The translations under genes and the position numbers were made by a program. Shown piece after piece: positions 9,601-17,163 of a stretch of DNA of 64,000 nucleotides (the stretch's first letter is position 1; the number at the start of each line of letters is the position of its first letter). Below the pieces are notes generated by a model, which saw nothing but the letters and a program-made list of their open reading frames with translations, was not told the DNA's origin and did no database searches. This DNA is from Nostoc sp. B(2019). GTDB lineage: Bacteria; Cyanobacteriota; Cyanobacteriia; Cyanobacteriales; Nostocaceae. The DNA lies in the NCBI RefSeq assembly GCF_010091925.1, contig NZ_WVID01000005.1, positions 244,430-308,429 on the forward strand, in the 5' to 3' direction.

Positions 9601-10957
9601 ATTACAGAATTTGTTCTTACAAATTCAAGACGCGTTTTATGAAAGAGTTAGTTCTAATTTGACGACCAATATAGAGCAAGCTGAATCAGGAAATTTAACT
9701 CTAGATATTTTTCCTACCACACCACATCAAACTATTGCGACTATTCCCTCTATCCCCGCAGACGAGAATAAAATAGTTCACGAACCAAAAGAGATAATTT
9801 GGGATTTAGCAGAAATAACAGAAATAGTAGACGGAAAAATCTCGAATGTACTAGGGGCTTATTATCAAGAAATGGATAAACGTCCCATACGTACTAGAAC
9901 ACCTTCACCTCCTTTTATGTTCATCAGCAGAGTCACTAAGATGACGGCTGAGCGTGGTAAATTGCAACCATGCATGGTCGAGTGGGAATATGATATTCCT
10001 CCAGATACGTTTTATGCTGCTCATAATACTCTGTCTGGATTGATGATCTTAGAAGCCTCCCATGCAATGCTGCTGGCTCTTGCTTACATAGGTTGTGACA
10101 TGATGTTTGAGGGGCAATTACGCTACAGAGCTTTAAGTTGCCAGTCTGAATGTCTAGATGAGTTTCCCTCACCAGGTGAGACGATACGCGGGGAAGTATA
10201 TATCCATAAGCTCATAAAAGCCAAAAACAATCTGCTCTTGCAATACGAATATATCTGCTATCACAAAAATCGACCCTTAGTTAGACTTAATGCCAATTCA
10301 GGTTATTTTTCTGACGCAGATATCAATAATTCCAAGGGATTACCTGCCTATACTGCTTCTCCAGGACAAACTATTGTCAAACAGAATTTTCTACCTCTTC
10401 TAATATGCGACAAAACCAAGTTCAGTGATGGGGATATTCAAGCTCTGCAAAAAGGAAATTTCAATATCTGCTTTGGTGATGCCTACCAACCTCAAAAGCC
10501 CTACGCTCTTGCCAGTGATAAACTGCTGATGATTAATCGAATTTTACACGTTGATCCTCAAGGAGGAGCGTGGGGTTTAGGACAGGTTTTAGGTGAAGTA
10601 GATATTGACCCTGAGCATTGGGTATTTAACGCACACTTTAAAAATGATCCTGTGATGCCAGGAACAATGCTGATAGAGGGCTGCTATCAAGTTGTATTTT
10701 TCTATATGTACTATCTAGGTTTACATACTAAGTTTCATAACTGTAAACCTGTCTTTTTTAGCTCTCTAAAAAGCTCAACTAAATTCCGTGGGGAAGTAAA
10801 AAGAGAAAAAAATCAGGTTCAATTTCGAGTAACAGTGAAAGAACTTGTTAATGCTGATGAACCTTACCTGATTGCCGTAACGGAAGTTATCTATAACAAC
10901 AGAATCATAGGCATTTGTGATGATTTATATATCAAGCTGGTAGAGCGTCAAAGTTAG
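6656..10957 (+). CDS. PfaC-like polyketide synthase, KS-CLF-DH-DH
   Basis: A 1433-residue synthase subunit. A ketosynthase (about 1-455) has Cys199 in DSACSSS, a His in ECHATGT and a His in AHTGHM. It is followed by a chain-length-factor-like KS (about 465-885) in which the active Cys is replaced by Gln660 (SAQESS). After a low-complexity linker (about 890-1050) come two FabA-type hot-dog dehydratases, with His1123 (AAHNTLSG) and His1327 (AHFKNDPVMPG). The order is that of PfaC of PUFA synthases and of related cyanobacterial glycolipid synthases, suggesting partly unsaturated or hydroxylated long acyl chains. AAGG lies before the ATG. Part of the linker near residue 960 is encoded by a dispersed hairpin repeat. 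No enoylreductase (PfaD) gene is in the window. Confidence 0.92.
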   Translation: MNEIAIVGIGCLFPGAESPEEFWQMLMSGNDVTSEVTAEDMGRDPSIYHSQKRGIPDKISYTKNGYIRDFNFDPYGYKVHPEKLIALDRIFHWSLYAAREALKDSGYLNDQEVLNKSGLILGNLSFATEHSSKLFSSMHLKTLEYFVKELLNYQDFSFNDPTSGLNISLDNAITASLPASIVCSGLGLGGIRYAIDSACSSSLYVMELASYYLNTGQVDMMLAGAVCGSERLNIIHGFNVLNAFPDQGNSAPFDQSSEGIKIGEGVGMFVLKRLADAEKNGDRIYAVIENIGLSNDGGGKHILSPSKKGQHLALKRAYQGSEPVDYIECHATGTSLGDQTELNSIEEFFATKHKIPLLGANKAHTGHMLTASAMASMIKVIWAMKEGVIPATIGVENAIATQNGVITSASIVCEHTPWPQTNKPKRAGINAFGFGGTNAHLILREYSPTSTQSTSLVLKPKQSKPSIPAIVGMHIHIGAVEGLEAFAKTLCESREVMESLPPERWSGAEETLTEAPPKAAYLDKFDLDCIAFKMPPKEAGSVLFDHLFMMKVADTALRDAGFTRHQDFSNTAVIIATEMNLTVHRNITRLNMPWHLRECFQKFNIQLTDVQVNKLESVLKDSMSPCLYVEGVTGGIGNIVASRIAALWDFTGPAFTVSAQESSVYKAIEIAKFLLDFGTVDAVVVGAIDQAASWENVEWRKQLNQHNSQFTFGEGAGAIVLKRKEDAQKSQNKIYATIESLAIIQENGNEVVSDCVWQATRKSLAIAEVNPNEVGYIELNQTGIFAQDKNERVGLNTLYSLEHTNVGSVKENVGNTFVLSGMASIIKTSLCLYHRFIPSISPQQSVQSWQLSSQQKKRFGAVNMMSNDYSYAHLVLGEGDYQEIQQEPQVDHQAISKKGVIKTLLNGSARMRDVILSDDNIKQFSTVKIPKLVKLTPERSFSENYSIGMQNTMRDNEALLRSRRSADRKQSILEKQYLWNAKLQNLFLQIQDAFYERVSSNLTTNIEQAESGNLTLDIFPTTPHQTIATIPSIPADENKIVHEPKEIIWDLAEITEIVDGKISNVLGAYYQEMDKRPIRTRTPSPPFMFISRVTKMTAERGKLQPCMVEWEYDIPPDTFYAAHNTLSGLMILEASHAMLLALAYIGCDMMFEGQLRYRALSCQSECLDEFPSPGETIRGEVYIHKLIKAKNNLLLQYEYICYHKNRPLVRLNANSGYFSDADINNSKGLPAYTASPGQTIVKQNFLPLLICDKTKFSDGDIQALQKGNFNICFGDAYQPQKPYALASDKLLMINRILHVDPQGGAWGLGQVLGEVDIDPEHWVFNAHFKNDPVMPGTMLIEGCYQVVFFYMYYLGLHTKFHNCKPVFFSSLKSSTKFRGEVKREKNQVQFRVTVKELVNADEPYLIAVTEVIYNNRIIGICDDLYIKLVERQS
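9527..9552. repeat. Nostoc-type hairpin repeat inside PKS linker
   Basis: GCGCTTCTGCG and CGGAGAAGCGC form an inverted repeat with one mismatch and a 4-base loop, followed closely by a GATCGC motif. This GC-rich style of repeat recurs elsewhere between genes in the window, but here it is translated in frame within the linker between CLF and DH domains, giving an Arg-rich stretch. Confidence 0.6.
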
Positions 10958-11012
10958 AAACGTTGTCAGCAAAGATTATCAAGCAAAGTAAAAATTTTTG
11001 GAGCAGATAGTT

Positions 11013-12173
11013 ATGGAAGTCAGCAGTATCACAACAAATAGAGCCATTGAAAATAAAAGCTACGAAGAAGAATTTCAAAGCACAAATACAGATAGCTTAG
11101 TTGTCAACTCATATAATGAATGGGATCCATTAGAAGAAATTGTTGTTGGTAGATTAGAAGGTGCTATTCATCCACCTAAACATATATCTTTATTAGGAGG
11201 AATCCCTAAGAAACTTTATAATGTTCTTTCCTTGGTAGGTGGAAGTAAAGTTTCACAAAGATGGGGTATTGCACCAGCACAAAAAGAATTAGATGAGTTT
11301 ATTCATATCCTCGAATCAGAAGGAGTTCAGGTTAGACGCCCTAGTTTTACCGACTATAGTCGGACTTTTTCTACTCCTAACTGGAAATCTAAAGGGAACT
11401 GCTCAGCTTGCCCACGAGACTGTTTTTTGGTCATCGGAAATGAAATTATTGAAGCACCTATGTCCTGGAGATGCCGTTATTTTGAACGTCATGCTTATTA
11501 CTCTTTATTTAAGGAATATTTTGAGCAAGGCGCAAGATGGACTTCTGCTCCTAGACCGATGCTACTAGATTCTCTATATGACAAAAACTATACTGTCCCT
11601 AAAGATGGAGAATCTATGCGCTATGTTATTAACGAATCTGAAGTTGTTTTTGACGCTGCCGATTTTGTCCGCTGTGGCAGAGATATTTTCGTAACTAAAA
11701 GTAATGTAACTAACGAAGCTGGAATAAACTGGTTACAACGTCATTTAGGAAATGACTTTCGTGTTCATACTATTGAGACACGCTCGAAACAACCTATGCA
11801 TATTGACACTACATTTGTGCCTCTTGCACCAGGAAAAGTAATGATTAACCCAGAGTATATTGACGTTAAAAAACTGCCATCAATTTTAAAATCTTGGGAC
11901 ATACTAGTTGCACCCAAACCAGTCATTATCAAAGGAGGCTTATTCAGTGAAACAGCTGCTCTGTGTAGTATGTGGTTAAGCATGAATGTCTTGGTTCTAG
12001 ATGAAGAACGAGTAATATGTGAAAAATCCCAAGAACCAACAATCCAAGCCTTGAAAGATTGGGGATTTAAACCAATACCCTGCAATTTTTTACACTTCAA
12101 TCCCTTTGGAGGTGCATTTCATTGTGCAACTTTAGACATTAGGCGTCGCGGCACATTACAATCCTACTTTTAG
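11013..12173 (+). CDS. Amidinotransferase (glycine/inosamine amidinotransferase family)
   Basis: A 386-residue enzyme of the arginine:glycine amidinotransferase family, which moves the amidino group of arginine to an amine. The catalytic triad is recognisable as Asp217 (DAADFVRCG), His263 (PMHIDTTF) and Cys371 (GGAFHCATLD), with spacings close to those of the animal enzyme. Family members start guanidino toxins in cyanobacteria (CyrA in cylindrospermopsin, SxtG in saxitoxin). I chose the ATG at 11013 because GGAG lies 9 bases upstream; an in-frame TTG at 10998 is less likely. Following 55 bases after the PKS, it suggests a guanidino group on the polyketide product, either as guanidinoacetate starter or as a late modification. 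No adenylation domain to activate such a starter is present nearby. Confidence 0.9.
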   Translation: MEVSSITTNRAIENKSYEEEFQSTNTDSLVVNSYNEWDPLEEIVVGRLEGAIHPPKHISLLGGIPKKLYNVLSLVGGSKVSQRWGIAPAQKELDEFIHILESEGVQVRRPSFTDYSRTFSTPNWKSKGNCSACPRDCFLVIGNEIIEAPMSWRCRYFERHAYYSLFKEYFEQGARWTSAPRPMLLDSLYDKNYTVPKDGESMRYVINESEVVFDAADFVRCGRDIFVTKSNVTNEAGINWLQRHLGNDFRVHTIETRSKQPMHIDTTFVPLAPGKVMINPEYIDVKKLPSILKSWDILVAPKPVIIKGGLFSETAALCSMWLSMNVLVLDEERVICEKSQEPTIQALKDWGFKPIPCNFLHFNPFGGAFHCATLDIRRRGTLQSYF

Positions 12174-12225
12174 ACATAATGTAAAAACAACTTACAGCGC
12201 TTTCCAAATATTCAACTACAAATAG

Positions 12226-12244
12226 TAGGGTGGGCATTGCCCAC
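12226..12244. repeat. Dispersed GTGGGCATTGCCCAC-type palindrome
   Basis: The sequence TAGGGTGGGCATTGCCCAC contains a 7-1-7 palindrome in the 163-base gap between the amidinotransferase and the ACP gene. Two diverged relatives lie at 39230-39255 and 54880-54910. It resembles the short mobile palindromes common between genes in Nostocales. Confidence 0.6.
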
Positions 12245-12336
12245 AAAAAGCTATTGATGAACATTTGAGATATTGGTGGTAATGCGCACCTTGCACAAAA
12301 TCGCTGTAAACATTTGAAAATCCTTCTTAATCGGCC

Positions 12337-12867
12337 ATGAACAACTCTCTTTTATTAAATATTAGCGAGCCTCTAACAGATAAGCAGAGTAATAAAAATC
12401 CATGCTTTGCAACAGCATCACCAGAAGTTTGGGACTTTCGCATTGATTGTTATAGATATCGGATTTGTAAGCAATGGCTGCAAGCTCGCAACGGCTTTCC
12501 TTTAAATAAGGAAGATATTCAACGCTACCAGCGTATTTTAATGATTTTGAAAGATTTAGCTAAGCTCATGGAAGAAATTAAAACAATAACTCAATCTAAC
12601 CAGTTGAAGAAGGTAAAAGTTTTTGAAAAAGTCCAAAATATTGTTGTAGAAAAGCTGGGAATTGAGCCAGAAAAAGTCACTCCAATCGCAAGTTTTACCA
12701 GAGATTTGGGAGCGGATTCTTTAGATACGTTAGAACTAATAGTTGCTTTAGAGGAAACATTCAATATTGAAATCTCTAATCAAGCGACTACAAAACTTGT
12801 GACGATACAACACACTATCGATTATATTAGTCAACAACTTGAGGTTGACGTAGAGTTAGCTAATTGA
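12337..12867 (+). CDS. Acyl carrier protein with type-ISP methylase-like N-terminal segment
   Basis: A 176-residue protein. Residues about 92-172 are a complete type II acyl carrier protein with Ser128 in LGADSLDTLEL. The first about 85 residues are not part of an ACP: residues 29-83 (PEVWDFRI ... QWLQARNG ... DIQRYQRI ... LMEEI) closely follow the conserved C-terminal motif I know from type ISP restriction-modification / N6-adenine methylase proteins. No methylase domain is present, so this looks like a domain capture rather than a restriction enzyme. The free ACP may accept or shuttle the guanidino acyl unit or the finished chain, or serve the amidase or glycosyltransferase steps. The ACP assignment is secure; the N-terminal relationship is from pattern memory only. 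Confidence 0.85.
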   Translation: MNNSLLLNISEPLTDKQSNKNPCFATASPEVWDFRIDCYRYRICKQWLQARNGFPLNKEDIQRYQRILMILKDLAKLMEEIKTITQSNQLKKVKVFEKVQNIVVEKLGIEPEKVTPIASFTRDLGADSLDTLELIVALEETFNIEISNQATTKLVTIQHTIDYISQQLEVDVELAN

Positions 12868-12913
12868 AGATCAACCTACCACTAGATTAGTATCCAAAAG
12901 AGGTAAATAAGAT

Positions 12914-13684
12914 ATGACCACTTTAACTAGCAATGTTGTGATGCGACCCTATGTTTCTTATTGGGGTATGCACAAGTCGGCCCGGATTTTAGATTTAATT
13001 ACATCACTTTATTTTCCGCTCTATGAGCTTTCGTATAAAGATTTTTTTGCTTATTATCCAGTTCTAGGCTTTGTGGAAGCTTTAGTGTATGAAGTTGATG
13101 AGGCGGTAGAAGCTCTTCAGGAAAAAGAATTATTTTCTGAAGTCAAAAACTCCTGGAATCAAAAGCATAAAATCATCATTGATGTACTTAAAACAAGAAA
13201 CTTGTATCATCCGTTAATTGAACAAGAATTAGAAAATTTAGGAAAATACTTTGAATTAGAAAGTCAGTTATTATCTCAGAAAGACGTAACTTATGAAGAT
13301 ATTATCAAAGCTACTGAGCTACGCACTTCTGATATACGTGCTCTGCACGGAATTTTAGTACAAGTAGCTAAAAAGACTTATGATCAAAAAACCTTTGATG
13401 TTATGTGGCCTTTAGAGGTACTTATTGATATTTACGATGATATTACTGATTATAAAGATGATGTAGATAAAAACCACTACAACACCTACCGCATGTTTGT
13501 TAAGTTCTATGGAAAGAAAGCACCCGATTATCTAAAAAAAGAGTTAGCTCGATACGAGTCTCTATTTGTCAAGAGACTAGATAGTCTACCAAGAAAAGAG
13601 CAAAAAAGATTTATAAAACTTGTATCTGAATTGGAGAAAGACAATTCTGATAAGACTATTCCTCAACCAATCCTGGAATGGTAA
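12914..13684 (+). CDS. Unrecognised helical protein with Asp-rich DDxxD-like motif
   Basis: A 256-residue protein that I do not recognise. It appears almost entirely alpha-helical and soluble, with no signal peptide. Residues 172-183 read DIYDDITDYKDD, followed by DKNHYNTYRMF. This resembles the metal-binding DDxxD helix of class I isoprenoid synthases and related all-helical enzymes, and lies near the end of the protein as a second Asp motif would, but no partner NSE/DTE or second DDxxD motif is obvious. It has a good ribosome site (AGAGG before the ATG) and sits between the ACP and amidase genes in the same direction. It is probably a pathway enzyme; isoprenoid-synthase-like chemistry is speculation. 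Confidence 0.7.
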   Translation: MTTLTSNVVMRPYVSYWGMHKSARILDLITSLYFPLYELSYKDFFAYYPVLGFVEALVYEVDEAVEALQEKELFSEVKNSWNQKHKIIIDVLKTRNLYHPLIEQELENLGKYFELESQLLSQKDVTYEDIIKATELRTSDIRALHGILVQVAKKTYDQKTFDVMWPLEVLIDIYDDITDYKDDVDKNHYNTYRMFVKFYGKKAPDYLKKELARYESLFVKRLDSLPRKEQKRFIKLVSELEKDNSDKTIPQPILEW

Positions 13685-13764
13685 GGTAATCTGTCGTGGG
13701 CTATTTATTAGACCTCTTGCATAAATCAGATTATCAACTGTTAAGCAGATAAGTTTCTCGTTAC

Positions 13765-13803
13765 TCTCTGCGTCTCAAACTTTCCAAGACAGAGACGCAG
13801 AGA
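13765..13803. repeat. Hairpin between helical protein and amidase genes
   Basis: A perfect 12-base inverted repeat (TCTCTGCGTCTC / GAGACGCAGAGA) with a 15-base loop. No T-tract follows, so it is not a standard terminator. CTCTGCGTC-type hairpins are frequent intergenic elements in cyanobacteria; it could also attenuate or stabilise the operon mRNA. Confidence 0.6.
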
Positions 13804-13853
13804 AAGAGTTTAAAATTAGGGCTTTTACAATAAGTCTATTAATGGAGTAACTA

Positions 13854-15221
13854 ATGATGATTGATCAAGTTTGGGAAAATTCAACTATGGAAGCCATTGG
13901 ATATGGTATTGACAATGGCAATATAGATCCACGCGAATTAGTTGAGTATTTTTTAACTAAAATTGATCAAGAAACAGGGAAGGAAAAAATATTTATAGAG
14001 GTTTTTGAACAACAAGCCAAAAATCAAGCAGAAGCCGCATATAAAAGGGCGACTACTAACACACGGCTTTCACTTTATGATGGTATTCCCCTCGTATGGA
14101 AAGACAATTTTGATATCCAAGGTAAACCGACAAGTGCAGGGTTAAAGGTTTTATTGGATAGAGTTGCTCAAAAAGATGCAGTAGCTTACAAAACATCTGT
14201 TGATGCTGGCTTTATTTGCCTTGGTAAAACCAATATGACAGAATTGGCTTTTTCGGGTCTAGGGATTAATCCTACATTCGGGACACCAATAAATCCTTTT
14301 AGTTCTGAGCAAGCAAGAGTTCCCGGTGGTTCTTCGTCAGGTTCAGCTATTGCTGTGGCAAAAGGTTTGTGTTGCGCTGGTATGGGAACTGACACGGGTG
14401 GCTCAATCCGAACACCCGCTGCTTGGAATAATTTAGTTGGTTTAAAAACAACTGCGGGGCTAATTTCAACAGAAGGTGTTATTCCTCTAAGTCAAACATT
14501 AGATACAGTTGGTTTTATTACTCGTTGCGTTGAAGATGCAGCTACCCTTTACCATGTAATTGCTCAGACTAATAAGATTGATGTTTCGGATATTGGATAT
14601 AAAGGTTTAAGTTTATTAGTATGTACAAATATTGTTTGGGACGATGCTGATTCTGAAGTTGCGGCTATTTTAGATGCTTCTATAGAAAATATTGCAGCAC
14701 AAGGAGCAATTATTAAAAGGAGCAATATTCCAGAGTTTGAACAAGCACTAAAACTTATTAATACAAAAGGTAATATTGTTAACTATGAGGCAAGTAAAAA
14801 TTGGCTAGAATTTTTAGAATCTCATCCTAACTCTATTTCACAAGATATACTAGATAGATTTTATGTAGGAGCAAAAATTCAGGATAGTGATGCTCAAAAA
14901 GTGTATCAGGGGTTGAAAGACCTCAAAAAGCAGTATTTGCAAAGAACGAATAATTATACTGCTGTCATAATGCCAACTGTGGCAAATGTACCACCCATTA
15001 TCAATGATTTAGAACAAAATAGTCAAAAGTACGCTGCAGAGAATCTCTTGTCATTACGAAACACGCGTTTAGCAAATATGCTTGGACTGTGTGCGATTTC
15101 TCTACCTGTGGGATTCACTTCTTCAGGGTTGCCAGTCAGCCTCATGTTGCTAGGAGCACCGTTCTCTGAAGTACTACTTTTACGCCTAGCTTTAGCACTC
15201 GAAAAGGTATTTTCAAAATAA
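13854..15221 (+). CDS. Amidase-signature family enzyme
   Basis: A 455-residue serine hydrolase of the amidase signature family (GatA, fatty-acid amide hydrolase and relatives). The Ser-cisSer-Lys triad is visible: Lys83 in VWKDNFD, cis-Ser161 in GGSSSGS and nucleophile Ser184 in DTGGSIRTPA, with the usual spacings. GGAG (13843-13846) precedes the tandem ATGs. It is unlikely to be GatA because it is embedded in the biosynthetic region and shows no partner gatB or gatC. It may hydrolyse or form an amide in the product, for instance remove an amide-linked protecting group or release guanidinoacetate-type units. The substrate cannot be read from the sequence. Confidence 0.9.
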   Translation: MMIDQVWENSTMEAIGYGIDNGNIDPRELVEYFLTKIDQETGKEKIFIEVFEQQAKNQAEAAYKRATTNTRLSLYDGIPLVWKDNFDIQGKPTSAGLKVLLDRVAQKDAVAYKTSVDAGFICLGKTNMTELAFSGLGINPTFGTPINPFSSEQARVPGGSSSGSAIAVAKGLCCAGMGTDTGGSIRTPAAWNNLVGLKTTAGLISTEGVIPLSQTLDTVGFITRCVEDAATLYHVIAQTNKIDVSDIGYKGLSLLVCTNIVWDDADSEVAAILDASIENIAAQGAIIKRSNIPEFEQALKLINTKGNIVNYEASKNWLEFLESHPNSISQDILDRFYVGAKIQDSDAQKVYQGLKDLKKQYLQRTNNYTAVIMPTVANVPPIINDLEQNSQKYAAENLLSLRNTRLANMLGLCAISLPVGFTSSGLPVSLMLLGAPFSEVLLLRLALALEKVFSK

Positions 15222-15330
15222 CCCCTCTAGGACTTACGCATTGTACAAATGGATATCATCTGCACTAACAAAAATATATCGTCTCACGTTTTTTCCAATC
15301 ATCCTTTGATAAGTTTGGTTATGAGGTAGC

Positions 15331-16938
15331 ATGGTGAGTTGCAAACAGATTGTCTGGTTAAAGTTTTTAGTCATCGTCCTATTGTTACTGGGTGTGTTTT
15401 TTCGCTTCGTCAATCTTGACCGAAAAATCTACTGGTTTGATGAGACTTTTACTTCATTACGGATTTCTGGTTACACACAACAGGAAGCAGTAAGGCAAGT
15501 CTGCGATGGAAACGAAATTGGTCTTGCAGATTTACAGAAATATCAGCTTCCCACTCTTGGAAGAACTTCAATAGATACTATTAAATCTTTGGCAGTGGAA
15601 GACGCACAACATCCACCGCTATACTTTCTGATGGCGCGGTTTTGGGTGCAATGGTTTGGCAGTTCAGTCGTGGTAACGAGAAGTTTGTCTGCTTTAATTA
15701 GCTTGTTAGCGTTCCCTTGTATCTATTGGTTATGCCTGGAATTATTTAAGTCATCTTTGATGGGATGGGTAGCAATTGCACTGTTGGCTGTGTTGCCATT
15801 CCATGTACTATACGCACAAGAAGCGCGGCAGTATAGCTTGTGGACTGTAACAATTTTGCTATCAAGCGCAACACTGCTACGAGCAATGCGACTAAAAACA
15901 AAGTTTAGCTGGGGAATATACGCGGCTACTGTAGCATTGGGGCTATATACATTTCTGTTTTCTGGGTTTGTGGCAATTGCTCATGGTATCTATGTAGTTG
16001 CAACTGAAAGCTTCCGATTAAGCAAGACCGTTACTGCCTATTTACTTGCGTCTCTAATAGGGCTTTTAGCTTTTATGCCCTGGTTGTTGGTTGTTATTAT
16101 TCAGTTAGCCCAAGTTCAAAAGACAACGAACTGGACATCTGACACTAAGATATCTCTTTTAGAATTAATTGCAGCGTGGGCTATTAACATTAGCTATTTT
16201 TTCGTTGATTTTAACTACGATTTTGATCGAACTTTTGATAACACTATATTGGAATACATGCAGCTATGTTTGATTCCTTTTATCTTAGTTTTGGTAGGAT
16301 ATTCAATTTATTTTCTCTATCGCAAAGCTTCAAAGCGGGTTTGGCTGTTTGTCTCAATATTAATTGTGATTCCAGCGCTACCCCTAGTAATACCTGATCT
16401 AATTTGGGGAGGGATTCGATCAATACAACCTCGGTATCTAATCCCTTCCTATTTGGGTATTCAGTTAGCTGTTAGTTACCTTCTGACCACTCAAATTACC
16501 TCAACCTTTGTTAATATCTGGCAACAGAAGCTTTGGCAGTTTATCAAGGTTGCGTTGATCTCAGTTGGAATCTTGTCCTGTGCAATCAGTTCTCAAGCAG
16601 ATACCTGGCGGAATAAGTACCTTAATATCTATACTCCCCAAGTGGTTCAGATTATCAACAAAGCTACTCACCCACTTTTGATTACTTCCTGTCAGCTAAA
16701 TGGTATAGGTGATGAACTATCTCTCAGCCATCTGCTTGCTCCAAAGGTACGGCTTCAGTTGGTGAATGAGCTAAATGTGCCTCAAATTTCTAATAGTTTC
16801 AGCGATGTATTTTTATATCTTCCTAACCACAACCTTCCTTTAGAATTATTACGAGAGAAGCTTGAGAAAGGGCAGAAATATAAAATAGAGGATATTTACC
16901 CCGACAAGCTCCAGCTTTGGAAAATAGTCAAACTATAG
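15331..16938 (+). CDS. GT39/ArnT-like polytopic glycosyltransferase
   Basis: A 535-residue integral membrane protein with about ten hydrophobic helices. The first helix is followed by YWFDETFT (about residues 40-47), the acidic DE pair typical of GT-C fold glycosyltransferases of family 39 (protein mannosyltransferase, ArnT and cyanobacterial relatives), which use polyprenyl-phosphate sugars at the periplasmic face. A moderately hydrophilic C-terminal about 120 residues follows. It lies 109 bases after the amidase in the same direction, so it may glycosylate the exported product, but it could also be an unrelated surface-glycan enzyme. Confidence 0.8.
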   Translation: MVSCKQIVWLKFLVIVLLLLGVFFRFVNLDRKIYWFDETFTSLRISGYTQQEAVRQVCDGNEIGLADLQKYQLPTLGRTSIDTIKSLAVEDAQHPPLYFLMARFWVQWFGSSVVVTRSLSALISLLAFPCIYWLCLELFKSSLMGWVAIALLAVLPFHVLYAQEARQYSLWTVTILLSSATLLRAMRLKTKFSWGIYAATVALGLYTFLFSGFVAIAHGIYVVATESFRLSKTVTAYLLASLIGLLAFMPWLLVVIIQLAQVQKTTNWTSDTKISLLELIAAWAINISYFFVDFNYDFDRTFDNTILEYMQLCLIPFILVLVGYSIYFLYRKASKRVWLFVSILIVIPALPLVIPDLIWGGIRSIQPRYLIPSYLGIQLAVSYLLTTQITSTFVNIWQQKLWQFIKVALISVGILSCAISSQADTWRNKYLNIYTPQVVQIINKATHPLLITSCQLNGIGDELSLSHLLAPKVRLQLVNELNVPQISNSFSDVFLYLPNHNLPLELLREKLEKGQKYKIEDIYPDKLQLWKIVKL

Positions 16939-17163
16939 ACTAAATCTTTATCGAAAGTAAAGAGTTAAAGCTAATCTATGTAAGCTTTATATAAGTTATT
17001 CGATTAACTTTGCAAGAGCTAGTTATGGGGTTGACAAATAAGCGAGAATGCAAACTGAATTAGCGTTATTGCTCTCAAATTTTGCTTGAAAATTATTCAG
17101 GTAAATTGTCAGCACCTCTAAATTTTTTTCACTTTAGAAACAATAAGCGAACTGTCAGTATTT

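Noticed and set aside
11293..11568. 91-residue overlapping frame within the amidinotransferase gene
   Set aside because: The amidinotransferase frame has an intact catalytic triad across the region; the other frame has no recognisable features.
10998..12173. Guanidine riboswitch near the amidinotransferase gene
   Set aside because: The 55-base gap before the gene and the leader of the exporter show no conserved guanidine riboswitch motif.
13854..15221. Amidase as GatA of the glutamyl-tRNA amidotransferase
   Set aside because: No gatB or gatC nearby, and the gene lies in a biosynthetic context.
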